Positions 10,715-17,820 of a stretch of 43,370 nucleotides of DNA are shown in pieces. Origin of the DNA: Pseudomonadota bacterium (GTDB lineage Bacteria; Pseudomonadota; Alphaproteobacteria; Reyranellales; Reyranellaceae); NCBI GenBank assembly GCA_020160955.1, contig JAIUOX010000033.1:1-43370 (forward strand), read 5' to 3'. Both the position numbers and the translations under genes were made by a program. Within the stretch, counting starts at the first letter, position 1. Each line of letters opens with the position of its first letter. A model generated the notes under the pieces. The model was not told where the DNA came from, ran no database searches, and saw only the letters and a list, made by a program, of their open reading frames with translations.

Positions 10715-11125
10715 TCAACCGGCAGTTGTGCGCCGGCCGGGCGGCTCGGAAGGCCGCGCCGCCGGTGACGGCGCGACCGGAAGCGCGGGCCGCTCGATCG
10801 CCCCGACCATCGCCGCGATCTCGCCGAAGCGCTGGCGATAGGCGGCGACCGTCGTCGTGAACTTCGGCGTCACGCGGGCGAAGCGGTTGCGCATGTCGTC
10901 GCCGTTGACCTCGATCTCGACAAGGCCGCGATCGACGAAGGCGCGCAGGCAGGCGCGAAGGGTCGGCTCGGAAAACCGGCTCGACCGGTAGAGATCCTTG
11001 AGCGGCCGCGGCGCGGCCTGGCACTTCAGCAGCCAGACCAGCACGTCGTTGCCCTGCGGCGAGCCGCACTCGGGCAGGTTCTCCCGCTGCCAGCGGTGCA
11101 GTTGATCGAGCGCCTTCCAGACCAT
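10715..11125 (-). CDS. Winged-helix (MarR-like) transcriptional regulator
   Basis: 136 residues from the ATG at 11125 (GGGG 5 bases upstream); a TTG at 11170 would add 15 residues. The core is helical with SRFSEPTLRACLRAFVDRGLVEIEVN (helix-turn-helix residues about 68-92) followed by a wing with NRFARVTPKF, the pattern of MarR-type or other small winged-helix DNA-binding proteins. The proline/alanine-rich C-terminus looks disordered. It is divergent from the zinc-ribbon gene at 11255, and the gap between them holds an inverted repeat that may be its own operator. Ligand and target unknown; a role in katG control is possible only by proximity. Confidence 0.75.
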   Translation of the reverse strand: MVWKALDQLHRWQRENLPECGSPQGNDVLVWLLKCQAAPRPLKDLYRSSRFSEPTLRACLRAFVDRGLVEIEVNGDDMRNRFARVTPKFTTTVAAYRQRFGEIAAMVGAIERPALPVAPSPAARPSEPPGRRTTAG

Positions 11126-11150
11126 TGGGTCCCCACACAACCCCGAGGTG

Positions 11151-11202
11151 CTGGTCAACTTATAGAACAAATCGCAGTCGATTCAATTTTGAAGTTCACC
11201 AG
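11151..11202. promoter_or_regulatory. Divergent intergenic region with an inverted repeat, likely operator
   Basis: CTGGTCAACTT at 11151-11161 faces AAGTTCACCAG at 11192-11202, matching at 10 of 11 positions (12 of 14 when extended outward). The 30-bp spacer is markedly AT-richer than its surroundings (TTATAGAACAAATC, TTCAATTTTG). It sits between the start of the winged-helix gene and the divergent zinc-ribbon gene, where promoters of both are expected. Dimeric regulators bind such half-sites; that it is the neighbour's operator is inference. Confidence 0.45.
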
Positions 11203-11254
11203 TACTGCAATGCGGCTCGTGCGCGGCGGCACGCGCTGGGCTAGTCTCGCCGCG

Positions 11255-12094
11255 ATGTTCGACCTCCTGTACGACCGGACGCACAACGTGCTGCTCACCC
11301 GGTTGTCCGGCTCCTACTGCCTCGACGACATCGTCGTGCGCGACCGCCAGGTCACGCGCTTCTTCGAGCGCGCCGGTCCCGCCCATCGCATCGCCGACCT
11401 GACCGGCATCACCTCGGTCGACGTGCCGCTCGAGACCATCGTCGGCCGGTTCGGCTCGGCTCTCAAGCTGCCCGACCTGTCGACCCACCTGGTCGCCAGC
11501 GGCGAGCCGGGCTTCAGCCTCGCGCGCGTCATCACTGCCCACCAGTACTTCAGCCGCCGCCGCGAGATGCCGATCGTGCCCGACATGGACGCCGCCTGCC
11601 GGGCGTTGGGCGTGTCGTCGCTCGACCTCCAGCCGGTCGAGATCGCGCCCGCCCTGGCGCGCGAATCCGACGCGCTGCGCTTCGTGGCGCGGGTCGAGGA
11701 GGCGAACCGGCGCGAGGACCTCAAGCTCGACGAACTGGCGCGCAGCGTGCTGCGCGGCAAGTTCGACACCGCGTTCGGCGAGGAAGAGGGCGGCCGGTCG
11801 ACCGGGGCGATCACCGTCGCCGACCTGCTGAACGGCGAACTGCCGATGCGGATCGACGACGGCGACCTCGCGGTCGGTTGCCCGGGCTGCGGCGTCGGCA
11901 CGACGCTGGCGCACTGCCGTACCACCGTCCATCGCGACACCACCTACGACTGCCCGTCCTGCGGCGAGACCCTGGTCCGGGTGCGGCCGCTGCCCGACAT
12001 CGGCGCGGCAACCGGCTACCCGGTCGGCGGCTTCGACATCGACAACGCGGTCGACATCGCCTGCCTCGGCGTCATCCTGGCCGCGCGCCGATAG
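11255..12094 (+). CDS. Unknown protein with C-terminal zinc ribbon
   Basis: 279 residues from the ATG at 11255. An upstream frame is open but would overlap the divergent promoter region, so this start is preferred. Residues 1-125 form an alpha/beta domain reminiscent of SpoIIAA/STAS-like proteins (YDRTHNVLLTRLSGSYCLDDI, then IADLTGITSVDV). Residues 209-236 hold a zinc ribbon, CPGC-x20-CPSC. No characterised homologue is recognised. It overlaps the serine hydrolase tail to tail by 23 bp. It may be controlled together with the divergent winged-helix regulator. Confidence 0.75.
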   Translation: MFDLLYDRTHNVLLTRLSGSYCLDDIVVRDRQVTRFFERAGPAHRIADLTGITSVDVPLETIVGRFGSALKLPDLSTHLVASGEPGFSLARVITAHQYFSRRREMPIVPDMDAACRALGVSSLDLQPVEIAPALARESDALRFVARVEEANRREDLKLDELARSVLRGKFDTAFGEEEGGRSTGAITVADLLNGELPMRIDDGDLAVGCPGCGVGTTLAHCRTTVHRDTTYDCPSCGETLVRVRPLPDIGAATGYPVGGFDIDNAVDIACLGVILAARR

Positions 12095-13373
12095 CGGCGC
12101 GCACGCTCTGCCACAACACGAAGGTCTCGGCATTGCGCCGGTCGCGCGAATCGCTGCGCACCGCCGTGTTGACCATGACCAGCCGGCGCACCGGGTCGAT
12201 GAAGATGTACTGGCCGCGCACGCCGAACAGCGCGAAGGTCGGCTCGCGCGCCGGCACGATCCAGGTCTGGTACCCGTAGCCGTTGCCGTTGCCGGTCTGG
12301 CTGGCGCTGAAGGCGGGCGTGCTCATGGCCTCGACCCACGAGCGCGGCACCAGCTGGCGGTCGCCCGACCGTCCGCCGGCGGCCAGCAGCCGGCCGAGCC
12401 GGGCGTAGTCGCGCAGCACGGCATTGAAGCCCATGTAGCCGATCTCGAGGTTCGACCGGTCGGTCAGCCAGCTCGCGTCGGCCTCCGCTCCCATCGGCTG
12501 CCACACCCGCTCCTGCAGCACGGCGCTCAGCGAGCGGCCGAACGCGGCCCGGCAGATCATCGCCAGCACGTAGGTCTCGGACGACGCGTAGTACCAGCGG
12601 GTGCCCGGCGGGGCGACGCGCGTGTTGAAGTCGCGCAGCGCGGCCGCGCCGCCTTCGCTGCCGCGGCCGAAGGTGGCGATCGACAGCTTGGTGACGTCGT
12701 CGTTGCCGTCGTACTCCTCGCGGAACTTCACGCCCGACGACATGGTGAGCAGGTCGCGCACCGGCGTGCGGCCGTACTCGGTGCCGGCCAGGGTCGTGGC
12801 GTAGCGCTCGGCCGGGTCGTCGAGCGAGCGGATGCGGCCGTCGGCGACGGCAAGGCCGACCAGCAGTGCCACGATGGTCTTGGCCATCGAGAAGGAGGTC
12901 AGCCGCATCGCGTCCGTGCGGGCGAACTGGTAGCGCTCGACCAGGATCTCGTCGTCGCGGGCGATCAGCAGCCCGGTCACCGGGTTGCGGTCGAGGTAGC
13001 CGTCGATGTCGAACCGGCCGCCGCCCAGCCCGGACGGGTTGGTGTAGCGGATGTCCGGCTCGCGACCGGCGCGGCGCCACGGCGACGGGCTGGCGGCGGC
13101 GCGCGCGGTCGAGGCGGGGAAAATCGCGTCGAGCCGCGAGAATCCGTCGACGCTGCCTGCCGGGGTCCACCACGTCCGGCGGTCGGCGCGCGGGAAGTCG
13201 GGCTGGCCACCCTTCAGGGCGTGCAGGTCGGGACCGTCGGCGCGCCGGCCGATGCCGTCGGCGAACACGAACGGCGAGGGCGCGGCGCGCACGGTGGCAG
13301 GAGCGGCCAGCAGCGGCAGGGCGGCGGACGCGGTGGCGAGCAGGCTACGGCGGGTGAGGCGGGTCAGGCGCAG
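12072..13373 (-). CDS. Exported serine hydrolase, beta-lactamase/class C (DUF-type) family
   Basis: About 433 residues. No ATG, GTG or TTG is available before the signal peptide; AAGGAGG (13379-13385) is followed by CTG at 13373 (5-base spacing) or CTG at 13367 (11 bases), so a CTG start is likely. The N-terminus (TRLTRRSLLATASA) is a Tat-like signal. Numbered from 13373, the S-x-x-K motif is Ser162-Met-Ala-Lys165 (TSFSMAKT), the tyrosine of the second motif is in RWYYASSETY, and the third motif region is FALFGVRGQYIF. These penicillin-binding-like hydrolases act in the periplasm on esters, D-amino-acid peptides or amides; the substrate is unknown. It is the last gene of a six-gene packed block. 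Confidence 0.88.
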   Translation of the reverse strand: MRLTRLTRRSLLATASAALPLLAAPATVRAAPSPFVFADGIGRRADGPDLHALKGGQPDFPRADRRTWWTPAGSVDGFSRLDAIFPASTARAAASPSPWRRAGREPDIRYTNPSGLGGGRFDIDGYLDRNPVTGLLIARDDEILVERYQFARTDAMRLTSFSMAKTIVALLVGLAVADGRIRSLDDPAERYATTLAGTEYGRTPVRDLLTMSSGVKFREEYDGNDDVTKLSIATFGRGSEGGAAALRDFNTRVAPPGTRWYYASSETYVLAMICRAAFGRSLSAVLQERVWQPMGAEADASWLTDRSNLEIGYMGFNAVLRDYARLGRLLAAGGRSGDRQLVPRSWVEAMSTPAFSASQTGNGNGYGYQTWIVPAREPTFALFGVRGQYIFIDPVRRLVMVNTAVRSDSRDRRNAETFVLWQSVRAAIGARPG

Positions 13374-13393
13374 GGCGCCCTCCTTCCGGTCGA

Positions 13394-14104
13394 TCAGGCG
13401 ACCACGGGGTAGTAGGGCTGGCCCCAGTCGTGGCCGGGGTTGTCCATCATGATGTCGATGAAGATCGGCAGCATCCAGGCCAGCACCGCGGCGCCGTCGC
13501 GGACCTGCGCGCGGTTGACCGAGCCCTTCCAGGTCGCGCCGCCATGGACCAGCTGGTTGCGCAGTACGTAGAGACGGTCGAACACCACGCGCAGCAGGCG
13601 GGCGGTGTCGAAGCGCGCCATCGCCGCCTGGGTGTCGCGCTGGCTGGCGGCCAGCCGGTCTTCCCAGTTGCCGTAGCCGGGCACGCCGTTCTGGTGATGC
13701 CAGAACGGCTGGAAGACGTACTTGTTGGCGAGCAGGGTGCGGACCTCCTGCGAGAAGCGATCCCACACCGCGTCGTAGATGCGGTGGCTGGAATCGAGCT
13801 TGAGCAGGGTCTCGAAGAACTGGCGAAAGCCGTCGCGTTCCTTGTCGCTCTCGCTCTCGATGTGGCCGGCATAGGCGGCGTTGAAGCCGATCCACAGCAG
13901 GATGAAGCGGACGTCGGGATCGCCGTCCTCGGCCATGGCGCGGCCGAACCAGCTGATGGCGCGGTGGACGCGCAGGCCCAGCGGTTCGGGGAAGCCGGGC
14001 CGCAGCTTGCGCTGCCTGGCCTTCAGGTCGTCGAAGCCGAGGGGCCGGGGTTTCGGCCGGGCGGGGGACTTGTCGGGAGACTTGGCGGAAGGCTTGGCGG
14101 GCAT
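13394..14104 (-). CDS. HEPN-domain protein with RNxxxH motif
   Basis: 236 residues. Residues 1-22 are a Lys/Pro-rich tail; the rest is helical. YVLRNQLVHGGA contains Arg182-Asn-x-x-x-His187, the RNxxxH signature of HEPN proteins, whose active members are metal-independent ribonucleases in toxin, defence and RNA-processing systems. The body (RFILLWIGFNAAYAGH, then FRQFFETLLKLDS) looks like the Apea/Swt1-type HEPN group. It lies 2 bp after the ICMT-like gene and 20 bp before the serine hydrolase, with no nucleotidyltransferase (MNT) partner, so it is not a classical HEPN/MNT toxin pair. Whether it cuts RNA is unknown. Confidence 0.8.
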   Translation of the reverse strand: MPAKPSAKSPDKSPARPKPRPLGFDDLKARQRKLRPGFPEPLGLRVHRAISWFGRAMAEDGDPDVRFILLWIGFNAAYAGHIESESDKERDGFRQFFETLLKLDSSHRIYDAVWDRFSQEVRTLLANKYVFQPFWHHQNGVPGYGNWEDRLAASQRDTQAAMARFDTARLLRVVFDRLYVLRNQLVHGGATWKGSVNRAQVRDGAAVLAWMLPIFIDIMMDNPGHDWGQPYYPVVA

Positions 14105-14106
14105 GG

Positions 14107-14592
14107 TCAGATCCAGCGTCGCACGCGGCGGCGCCACGCATCGTACTCTGCGCCGAAGCGGGCCGACAGCAGGCGCTCCTCCGGGACGATCTGGAAGCGG
14201 GTGATCCAGGCGACGAACAGGACCGGGCCGACGAGGGCAGACGGCGTGGCGAGGAACGCCGCCCAGCCGAGCAGCTGCAACGCCAGCCCGAGATACATCG
14301 GGTTGCGCGACAGGCCGAACACGCCGCCGGTCACCAGCCGCGCGGCGTTCTCGATACGGTGCGGGTTGATCGTCGTGCGCGCGGCGCGGAAGGAAAGCAC
14401 CGCGGGCACCGAGAAGGCGAAGCCGGCGACGACCAGCCCGGCGGCGATGCCGATGCGCCACGACCGGTCGATCGGCAGGGCGGCGTCGAACCAGCGCGTG
14501 GCCAGCATGGCGAGCGCCACCAGCGCGGCGACGAGCGGCGGCGGCACGCGGGTCTCGAGCGCGGCGAGGCCCGACCGGCGCGCCGGGCTCAT
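14107..14592 (-). CDS. Isoprenylcysteine carboxyl methyltransferase-family (ICMT/PEMT-like) membrane protein
   Basis: 161 residues starting at the ATG at 14592, overlapping the upstream SUMF1-like gene's stop. There are four hydrophobic segments (about residues 19-34, 44-66, 84-104, 108-130). The C-terminal half has the SAM-binding signature of the family, LSRNPMYLGLALQLLGW, then PEERLLSARFGAEYDAWRRRVRRWI. Bacterial members methylate lipids or small molecules at the inner membrane; the substrate cannot be predicted. It is embedded in the packed block 12072-16218. Confidence 0.85.
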   Translation of the reverse strand: MSPARRSGLAALETRVPPPLVAALVALAMLATRWFDAALPIDRSWRIGIAAGLVVAGFAFSVPAVLSFRAARTTINPHRIENAARLVTGGVFGLSRNPMYLGLALQLLGWAAFLATPSALVGPVLFVAWITRFQIVPEERLLSARFGAEYDAWRRRVRRWI

Positions 14593-15312
14593 CGCGCGCA
14601 CCGGAAGCCGATGTAGACGACGGCGGTGTCGGCCGGCTTGGTCGCCACCGGCTCGCGCCGCATCTGGGCCGCGCCGTACCACCACGAGCCGCCGCGCGTG
14701 ATGCGCTCGCCGCCGCGCGTGCCGTCGACCCATTCCCAGGCATTGGCGCCCATGTCGTACAGGCCGTTGACGCCGGCCGCCGTGGTGCCGGCGCGGGCCG
14801 GGCCGATGCCGCGGGTCAGCCGCGCCGAGCGGTCGAGCGCCGGCGCGGGGCCGCACTCCTGCAGGCAGTTGGCGCCGGCCGGGCTGTCGCCGGTCGGGTA
14901 GGGATAGGACTGGCCGGAACGGCGCCGGCGGGTCGGCGCGCCGCTCGGTGTAGGCGGCCTCGACCCACTCCGCGTCGGTCGGCAGGCGCTTGCCGGCCCA
15001 GCGGCAGTAGGCATCGGCCTCGCCCCACGTGACATGGACGGCCGGCTCGCGCGGGTCACCCGGCACGCCGAACGGCGTGCGCCACGTCCAGCCGGGCTTT
15101 TTCACCCAGCCCGCCTCGTAGACCGACCCGCCGCCCTCTCGTTCGGCGCGGGTCACCAGGCCGGTGGCGGCGACGAAGGCCGCGAAATCCGCGACCGTCA
15201 CCTCGGTGCGGTCGATCGAGAAGCCGCCGACGCGTTGCATGTCGGCGGCCTCGACCGCGACGGCGCCCTGCGCCAGCAGGCCGGCGAGCAGCGCGCGGGC
15301 CAGGCGTGTCAT
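14589..15312 (-). pseudogene. SUMF1/formylglycine-generating-enzyme-domain protein, frameshifted
   Basis: Two frames together make one SUMF1-domain protein of about 240 residues. The first (from the ATG at 15312) gives a signal peptide, then GGFSIDRTEVTVADFAAF, VHVTWGEADAYCRWAGKRL and PTDAEWVEAAY. The second, ending at 14589, gives GQSYPYPTGDSPAGANC, NGLYDMGANAWEWVDGT, TRGGSWWYG and IGFRCAR. The switch lies within about 14915-14945, a very GC-rich stretch; one extra base or two missing bases explain it, so a sequencing error is as possible as a real mutation. The two active-site cysteines of true formylglycine-generating enzymes, just after GGSW/Y, are Tyr and Met here. It overlaps neighbours by 4 bp on both sides. 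Confidence 0.8.
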
Positions 15313-16037
15313 CGCGGCGTGATCCCGGGACCGCGCGCCGGCTCGGCGAGCGGCGGCGGGCAGGCCGACGGGTCGTTGGGCGGCGGCTTGCGGCCGGGCG
15401 GCGGCGCGGGATCGCGCGACAGCCGCCAGCAGGCCGCGTTCTCGGCATCCAGCCAGCGCACCGAGCCGGGCGGCGTCAGTTCCATCAGGGTGAAGGTCGA
15501 GATGAAGGGCACGCCGTACTTCTGCGCGGCGTTGGCGATCAGCTCGTTGCAGTTGGTCGAGCGGCCGCCGCGCGCCTTGTCGTAGCAGGTGTGGATGCCT
15601 AGCCGCCCACCCGGCTCGACCACCCGGTCGAGGCCCGCGGCGAACACGATCACGGCGCAGGCCGAGGCGCAGCTCTTGCCGGCCCGCACCCGCGTCGTGA
15701 CCTTCTCGGCGTCCATCACCTCGACCATCGCGAAGGCCTCGCCGACGTTGCCGCCCAGGCTCTCGAGCACCAGCTGGCGGTTGCCCCACTCGTCGCGCTC
15801 GGCGCCCTGCAGCGCCTCGCGCAGGCGCCGCGCGTCGCCGCTCTCGATGGTGCCGCGCCCGACCACGACCATGCGGCCCTGCGTGCCGCGCTCCAGCGCG
15901 AACGACATCGCCTGCGCGGCCGTGACGCCGGTCGCCGCCAACCCGAGCCCGAGGCCGAGGCCGAGGCCGAGCAGGGCGGCGCCGAGGTGCCGGCCTGCGT
16001 CAGCGATCCGGGAAATGCTGGTGATCCCCGCCGGCAT
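15309..16037 (-). CDS. Periplasmic ClpP/crotonase-fold protein (COG3904-like)
   Basis: 242 residues with an N-terminal hydrophobic segment rich in Leu-Gly repeats (about 18-35), acting as a signal or anchor. The body has the ClpP-like order: a strand-turn LESLGGNVGEAFAM (about 91-104), the nucleophile region AGKSCASACAVIVFAAG with candidate catalytic Ser125, and LGIHTC with candidate His149. The Pro-rich C-terminus is probably disordered. Proteins of this group are predicted periplasmic proteases with no known substrate. It overlaps the start of the SUMF1-like gene by 4 bp (ATGA). Confidence 0.82.
   Translation of the reverse strand: MPAGITSISRIADAGRHLGAALLGLGLGLGLGLAATGVTAAQAMSFALERGTQGRMVVVGRGTIESGDARRLREALQGAERDEWGNRQLVLESLGGNVGEAFAMVEVMDAEKVTTRVRAGKSCASACAVIVFAAGLDRVVEPGGRLGIHTCYDKARGGRSTNCNELIANAAQKYGVPFISTFTLMELTPPGSVRWLDAENAACWRLSRDPAPPPGRKPPPNDPSACPPPLAEPARGPGITPR
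15943..15972 (-). repeat. Five tandem hexamers (CCGAGG/C) encoding Leu-Gly repeats
   Basis: Five consecutive six-base units, CCGAGC-CCGAGG-CCGAGG-CCGAGG-CCGAGC on the plus strand, encode the Leu-Gly run in the hydrophobic N-terminus of the ClpP-like protein. Copy changes would alter the length of that segment by two residues without a frameshift. Confidence 0.8.
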
Positions 16038-16218
16038 TGGGGAAGTGCTTCTTGTAGGACGCCGCGCACATGGCGCCGGTGCCGCCGCGCTTGGTCAACT
16101 CGTCGATGATCTCCTCGAAGACGCTCACGAGGTCGCCGGCGGTCTTGCTGGTCATGGTCTGCCCCACGGCGGCGGCCAGGGTGGCCGCGACCATGACGTC
16201 GTTGTCGCTCAATCTCAC
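16000..16218 (-). CDS. Small unknown protein
   Basis: 72 residues from a GTG at 16218, with GGGGA about 10 bases upstream. The first 45 residues are predicted helical (DNDVMVAATLAAAVGQTM, VSVFEEIIDELTKRG). The pattern of a short helical domain faintly recalls the N-terminal part of MucR-type regulators, but the zinc finger is missing, so I do not assign a function. The end overlaps the ClpP-like gene start by 38 bp on the same strand. It could be the first gene of the packed block. Evidence that it is real is the good ribosome site and protein-like composition. Confidence 0.55.
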   Translation of the reverse strand: MRLSDNDVMVAATLAAAVGQTMTSKTAGDLVSVFEEIIDELTKRGGTGAMCAASYKKHFPNAGGDHQHFPDR

Positions 16219-16296
16219 GGTGGATGTCCCCAATTTGTCCGAACGGCGCGATGGTGGCAGGGTGTTCGGCATCCGTCGAGTGGGGCAGGGACAGCG

Positions 16297-16623
16297 GTGA
16301 GCCAGGACACGGCAGACGATCCCGAGGCGTTGCGCCGGCAGGCCGACGCCCTGCAGGCGCGGGCCGAGGCGGCGGCGCTTTCCTACCAGCGCGCGACGTG
16401 GGTGCGCTTCGTCGGCGTGTTCTTCCCGATCCCTTTTGTCGTCGTGCTGTTGCGCCTCGATGTCGACGCCTGGACCTACTACGTGTGGGGCGCGCTGATC
16501 CTCGGCATCGGCGGCGTGCTCTACGTCGTCGACACCAAGGCGTCGGGCCGCGTCGACCGGCTCGAGAAGGAGGCGGCGCACGCCCGCGCGGCGTGGCAGG
16601 CGGCCGAGGCCCGGGAAGGTTAG
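16297..16623 (+). CDS. Small two-helix membrane protein
   Basis: 108 residues from a GTG at 16297 with AGGGA about 6 bases upstream. It has a charged helical N-terminus (about 8-30), two transmembrane helices (about 36-54 and 60-78) joined by a short loop, and a C-terminal helix with KEAAHARAAWQAAEAREG that could form a coiled coil. No family is recognised. It stands alone on the plus strand between minus-strand genes. Confidence 0.65.
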   Translation: MSQDTADDPEALRRQADALQARAEAAALSYQRATWVRFVGVFFPIPFVVVLLRLDVDAWTYYVWGALILGIGGVLYVVDTKASGRVDRLEKEAAHARAAWQAAEAREG

Positions 16624-16630
16624 GCCGGGG

Positions 16631-17029
16631 CTAGGAAGCGGGCGGCGCCGGCAGCGGCGCCCACGCCGTCGGATGCAGTTCCTTGTACTCGATCCACGGC
16701 CCGGTCTCGGAGAAGCCGGTGTCGAGCGCGCCGACATCGCTCACCCAGAAGCCGAAGCTGCGCCGGTTGGCGTCGAAGCGCCAGACGCCGACCACGACGT
16801 CGCGCGCCGCGTTGCCCTTGAGGCCCGGGCAGAAGAGCAGGACCGGCACGGCATCCTTCGGCGCGGTCTCGATCGGTTGCCAGCCGCTGCCGAAGGCGCG
16901 CAGCCGCTCGATCTCGCGCGCCGCCCGCCAGCGGATGTCGTGCTCGATGCGCCGCTCGGCCTGCCCGGCGGTGCTCTCGAGGCACTCCGCCCGCAGTTCC
17001 TCGGCGATGTCCGTTCCCGTCTTGCTCAT
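16631..17029 (-). CDS. DUF551-like protein (WQPIETAPKD motif)
   Basis: 132 residues. The N-terminal 45 residues are a charged helix. The core begins with GWQPIETAPKDAVPVLLFCPG, a signature of the DUF551-type family seen in phages and proteobacteria, then strands with VVVGVWRFD and the ending HPTAWAPLPAPP. Function of the family is unknown. The ATG overlaps the J-domain gene's stop by 4 bp, so the two are coupled, with the J-domain protein first. Confidence 0.78.
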   Translation of the reverse strand: MSKTGTDIAEELRAECLESTAGQAERRIEHDIRWRAAREIERLRAFGSGWQPIETAPKDAVPVLLFCPGLKGNAARDVVVGVWRFDANRRSFGFWVSDVGALDTGFSETGPWIEYKELHPTAWAPLPAPPAS

Positions 17030-17688
17030 CGATCTGCGTCCCGCTCTTCCACCCGTCGCTCCAGCAACACGTCGCGCGCCTCGTAGACCCGCTCGACCAG
17101 CCAGGCCGAGCCGCCGCGATCGGGATGGACCAGGTGGACCAGCCGGCGATGCGCCGCGAGGATCGCGCCGTCCTCGGCGCCGGGCTCGAGGCCGAGCACT
17201 TCCAATGCCTCGCCCGGTGTCATGACGCCAGCGTCATCGTCGTCCGGCGGGGCATTGCCGCGTCGCCGCTCGTCGCGCAACGCCAGCACCGAGCTGCGGC
17301 TGACATAGGCCTCGAGGATCGCGGCGGCGCGCTGCACGGTGCGCGGATCGTCGGGCGGATCCTGCCAGATCTCCATGTCGAACGGCCGTGGCCGCGGCCG
17401 CAGCGCGGCGACGACGGCCCGCAGCGGCGCCAGCAGCGCACGCCACCGCAGGAACAGGGACAGAACCAGCGCTCCGGCGCCCAGCAGCATCGCCATCGAC
17501 CAGTTTTGCTGGGCGACGCTGTAGACGGCCAGCGAAACGAGCACGAGCAGCAGCAGGAACAGCATCCAGCGCGAGGTGCGCACCATGGTGCGCGGGTCGC
17601 TGTGCACGAACCAGTCGAGGAACTTGGCCAGCGTCGCGAGCACGGAAAGCCCGAGCACGACGGCGCTGATGATGACCATGTAATCCAC
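17026..17688 (-). CDS. Membrane-anchored J-domain protein
   Basis: 220 residues. There are three hydrophobic segments (about 4-24, 42-59 and 64-82), a linker, and a C-terminal J-domain-like region: TPGEALEVLGLEPGA (157-171), then LAAHRRLVHLVHPDRGG with the His188-Pro-Asp190 motif that activates Hsp70 ATPases, then VERVYEARDVLLERR. The J-domain at the C-terminus behind membrane helices resembles DjlA/TIM14-type proteins that recruit DnaK to the inner membrane. It is divergent from the copper-enzyme operon, 132 bp away, and coupled to a DUF551-like gene. Confidence 0.85.
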   Translation of the reverse strand: MDYMVIISAVVLGLSVLATLAKFLDWFVHSDPRTMVRTSRWMLFLLLLVLVSLAVYSVAQQNWSMAMLLGAGALVLSLFLRWRALLAPLRAVVAALRPRPRPFDMEIWQDPPDDPRTVQRAAAILEAYVSRSSVLALRDERRRGNAPPDDDDAGVMTPGEALEVLGLEPGAEDGAILAAHRRLVHLVHPDRGGSAWLVERVYEARDVLLERRVEERDADR

Positions 17689-17713
17689 GGGGCGCTCCGG
17701 CAGTCGCGGCCAG

Positions 17714-17740
17714 TTTGCTTCAAGAGAAGTTTATCGCAAA
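17714..17740. promoter_or_regulatory. Dyad in the divergent gap before the copper-enzyme operon
   Basis: TTTGC at 17714-17718 faces GCAAA at 17736-17740, enclosing a small palindrome CTTC-AAGA-GAAG (17718-17729). The segment is the most AT-rich part of the gap between the J-domain gene and the NosZ-like gene. It could be an operator or part of a promoter; no known copper-regulator consensus was recognised. Confidence 0.25.
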
Positions 17741-17820
17741 GCGGCAGTTGTGCCTTGGCGCCGATTGCACGGCGCGGGCCCATGAATAAACTTTCCGCGT
17801 GCTTCTAGGGGGAGTGTGCG

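Noticed and set aside
13394..14104. HEPN/MNT toxin-antitoxin pair
   Set aside because: No minimal nucleotidyltransferase gene adjoins the HEPN gene; the nearest nucleotidyltransferase (27733-28872) belongs to the lasso cluster.
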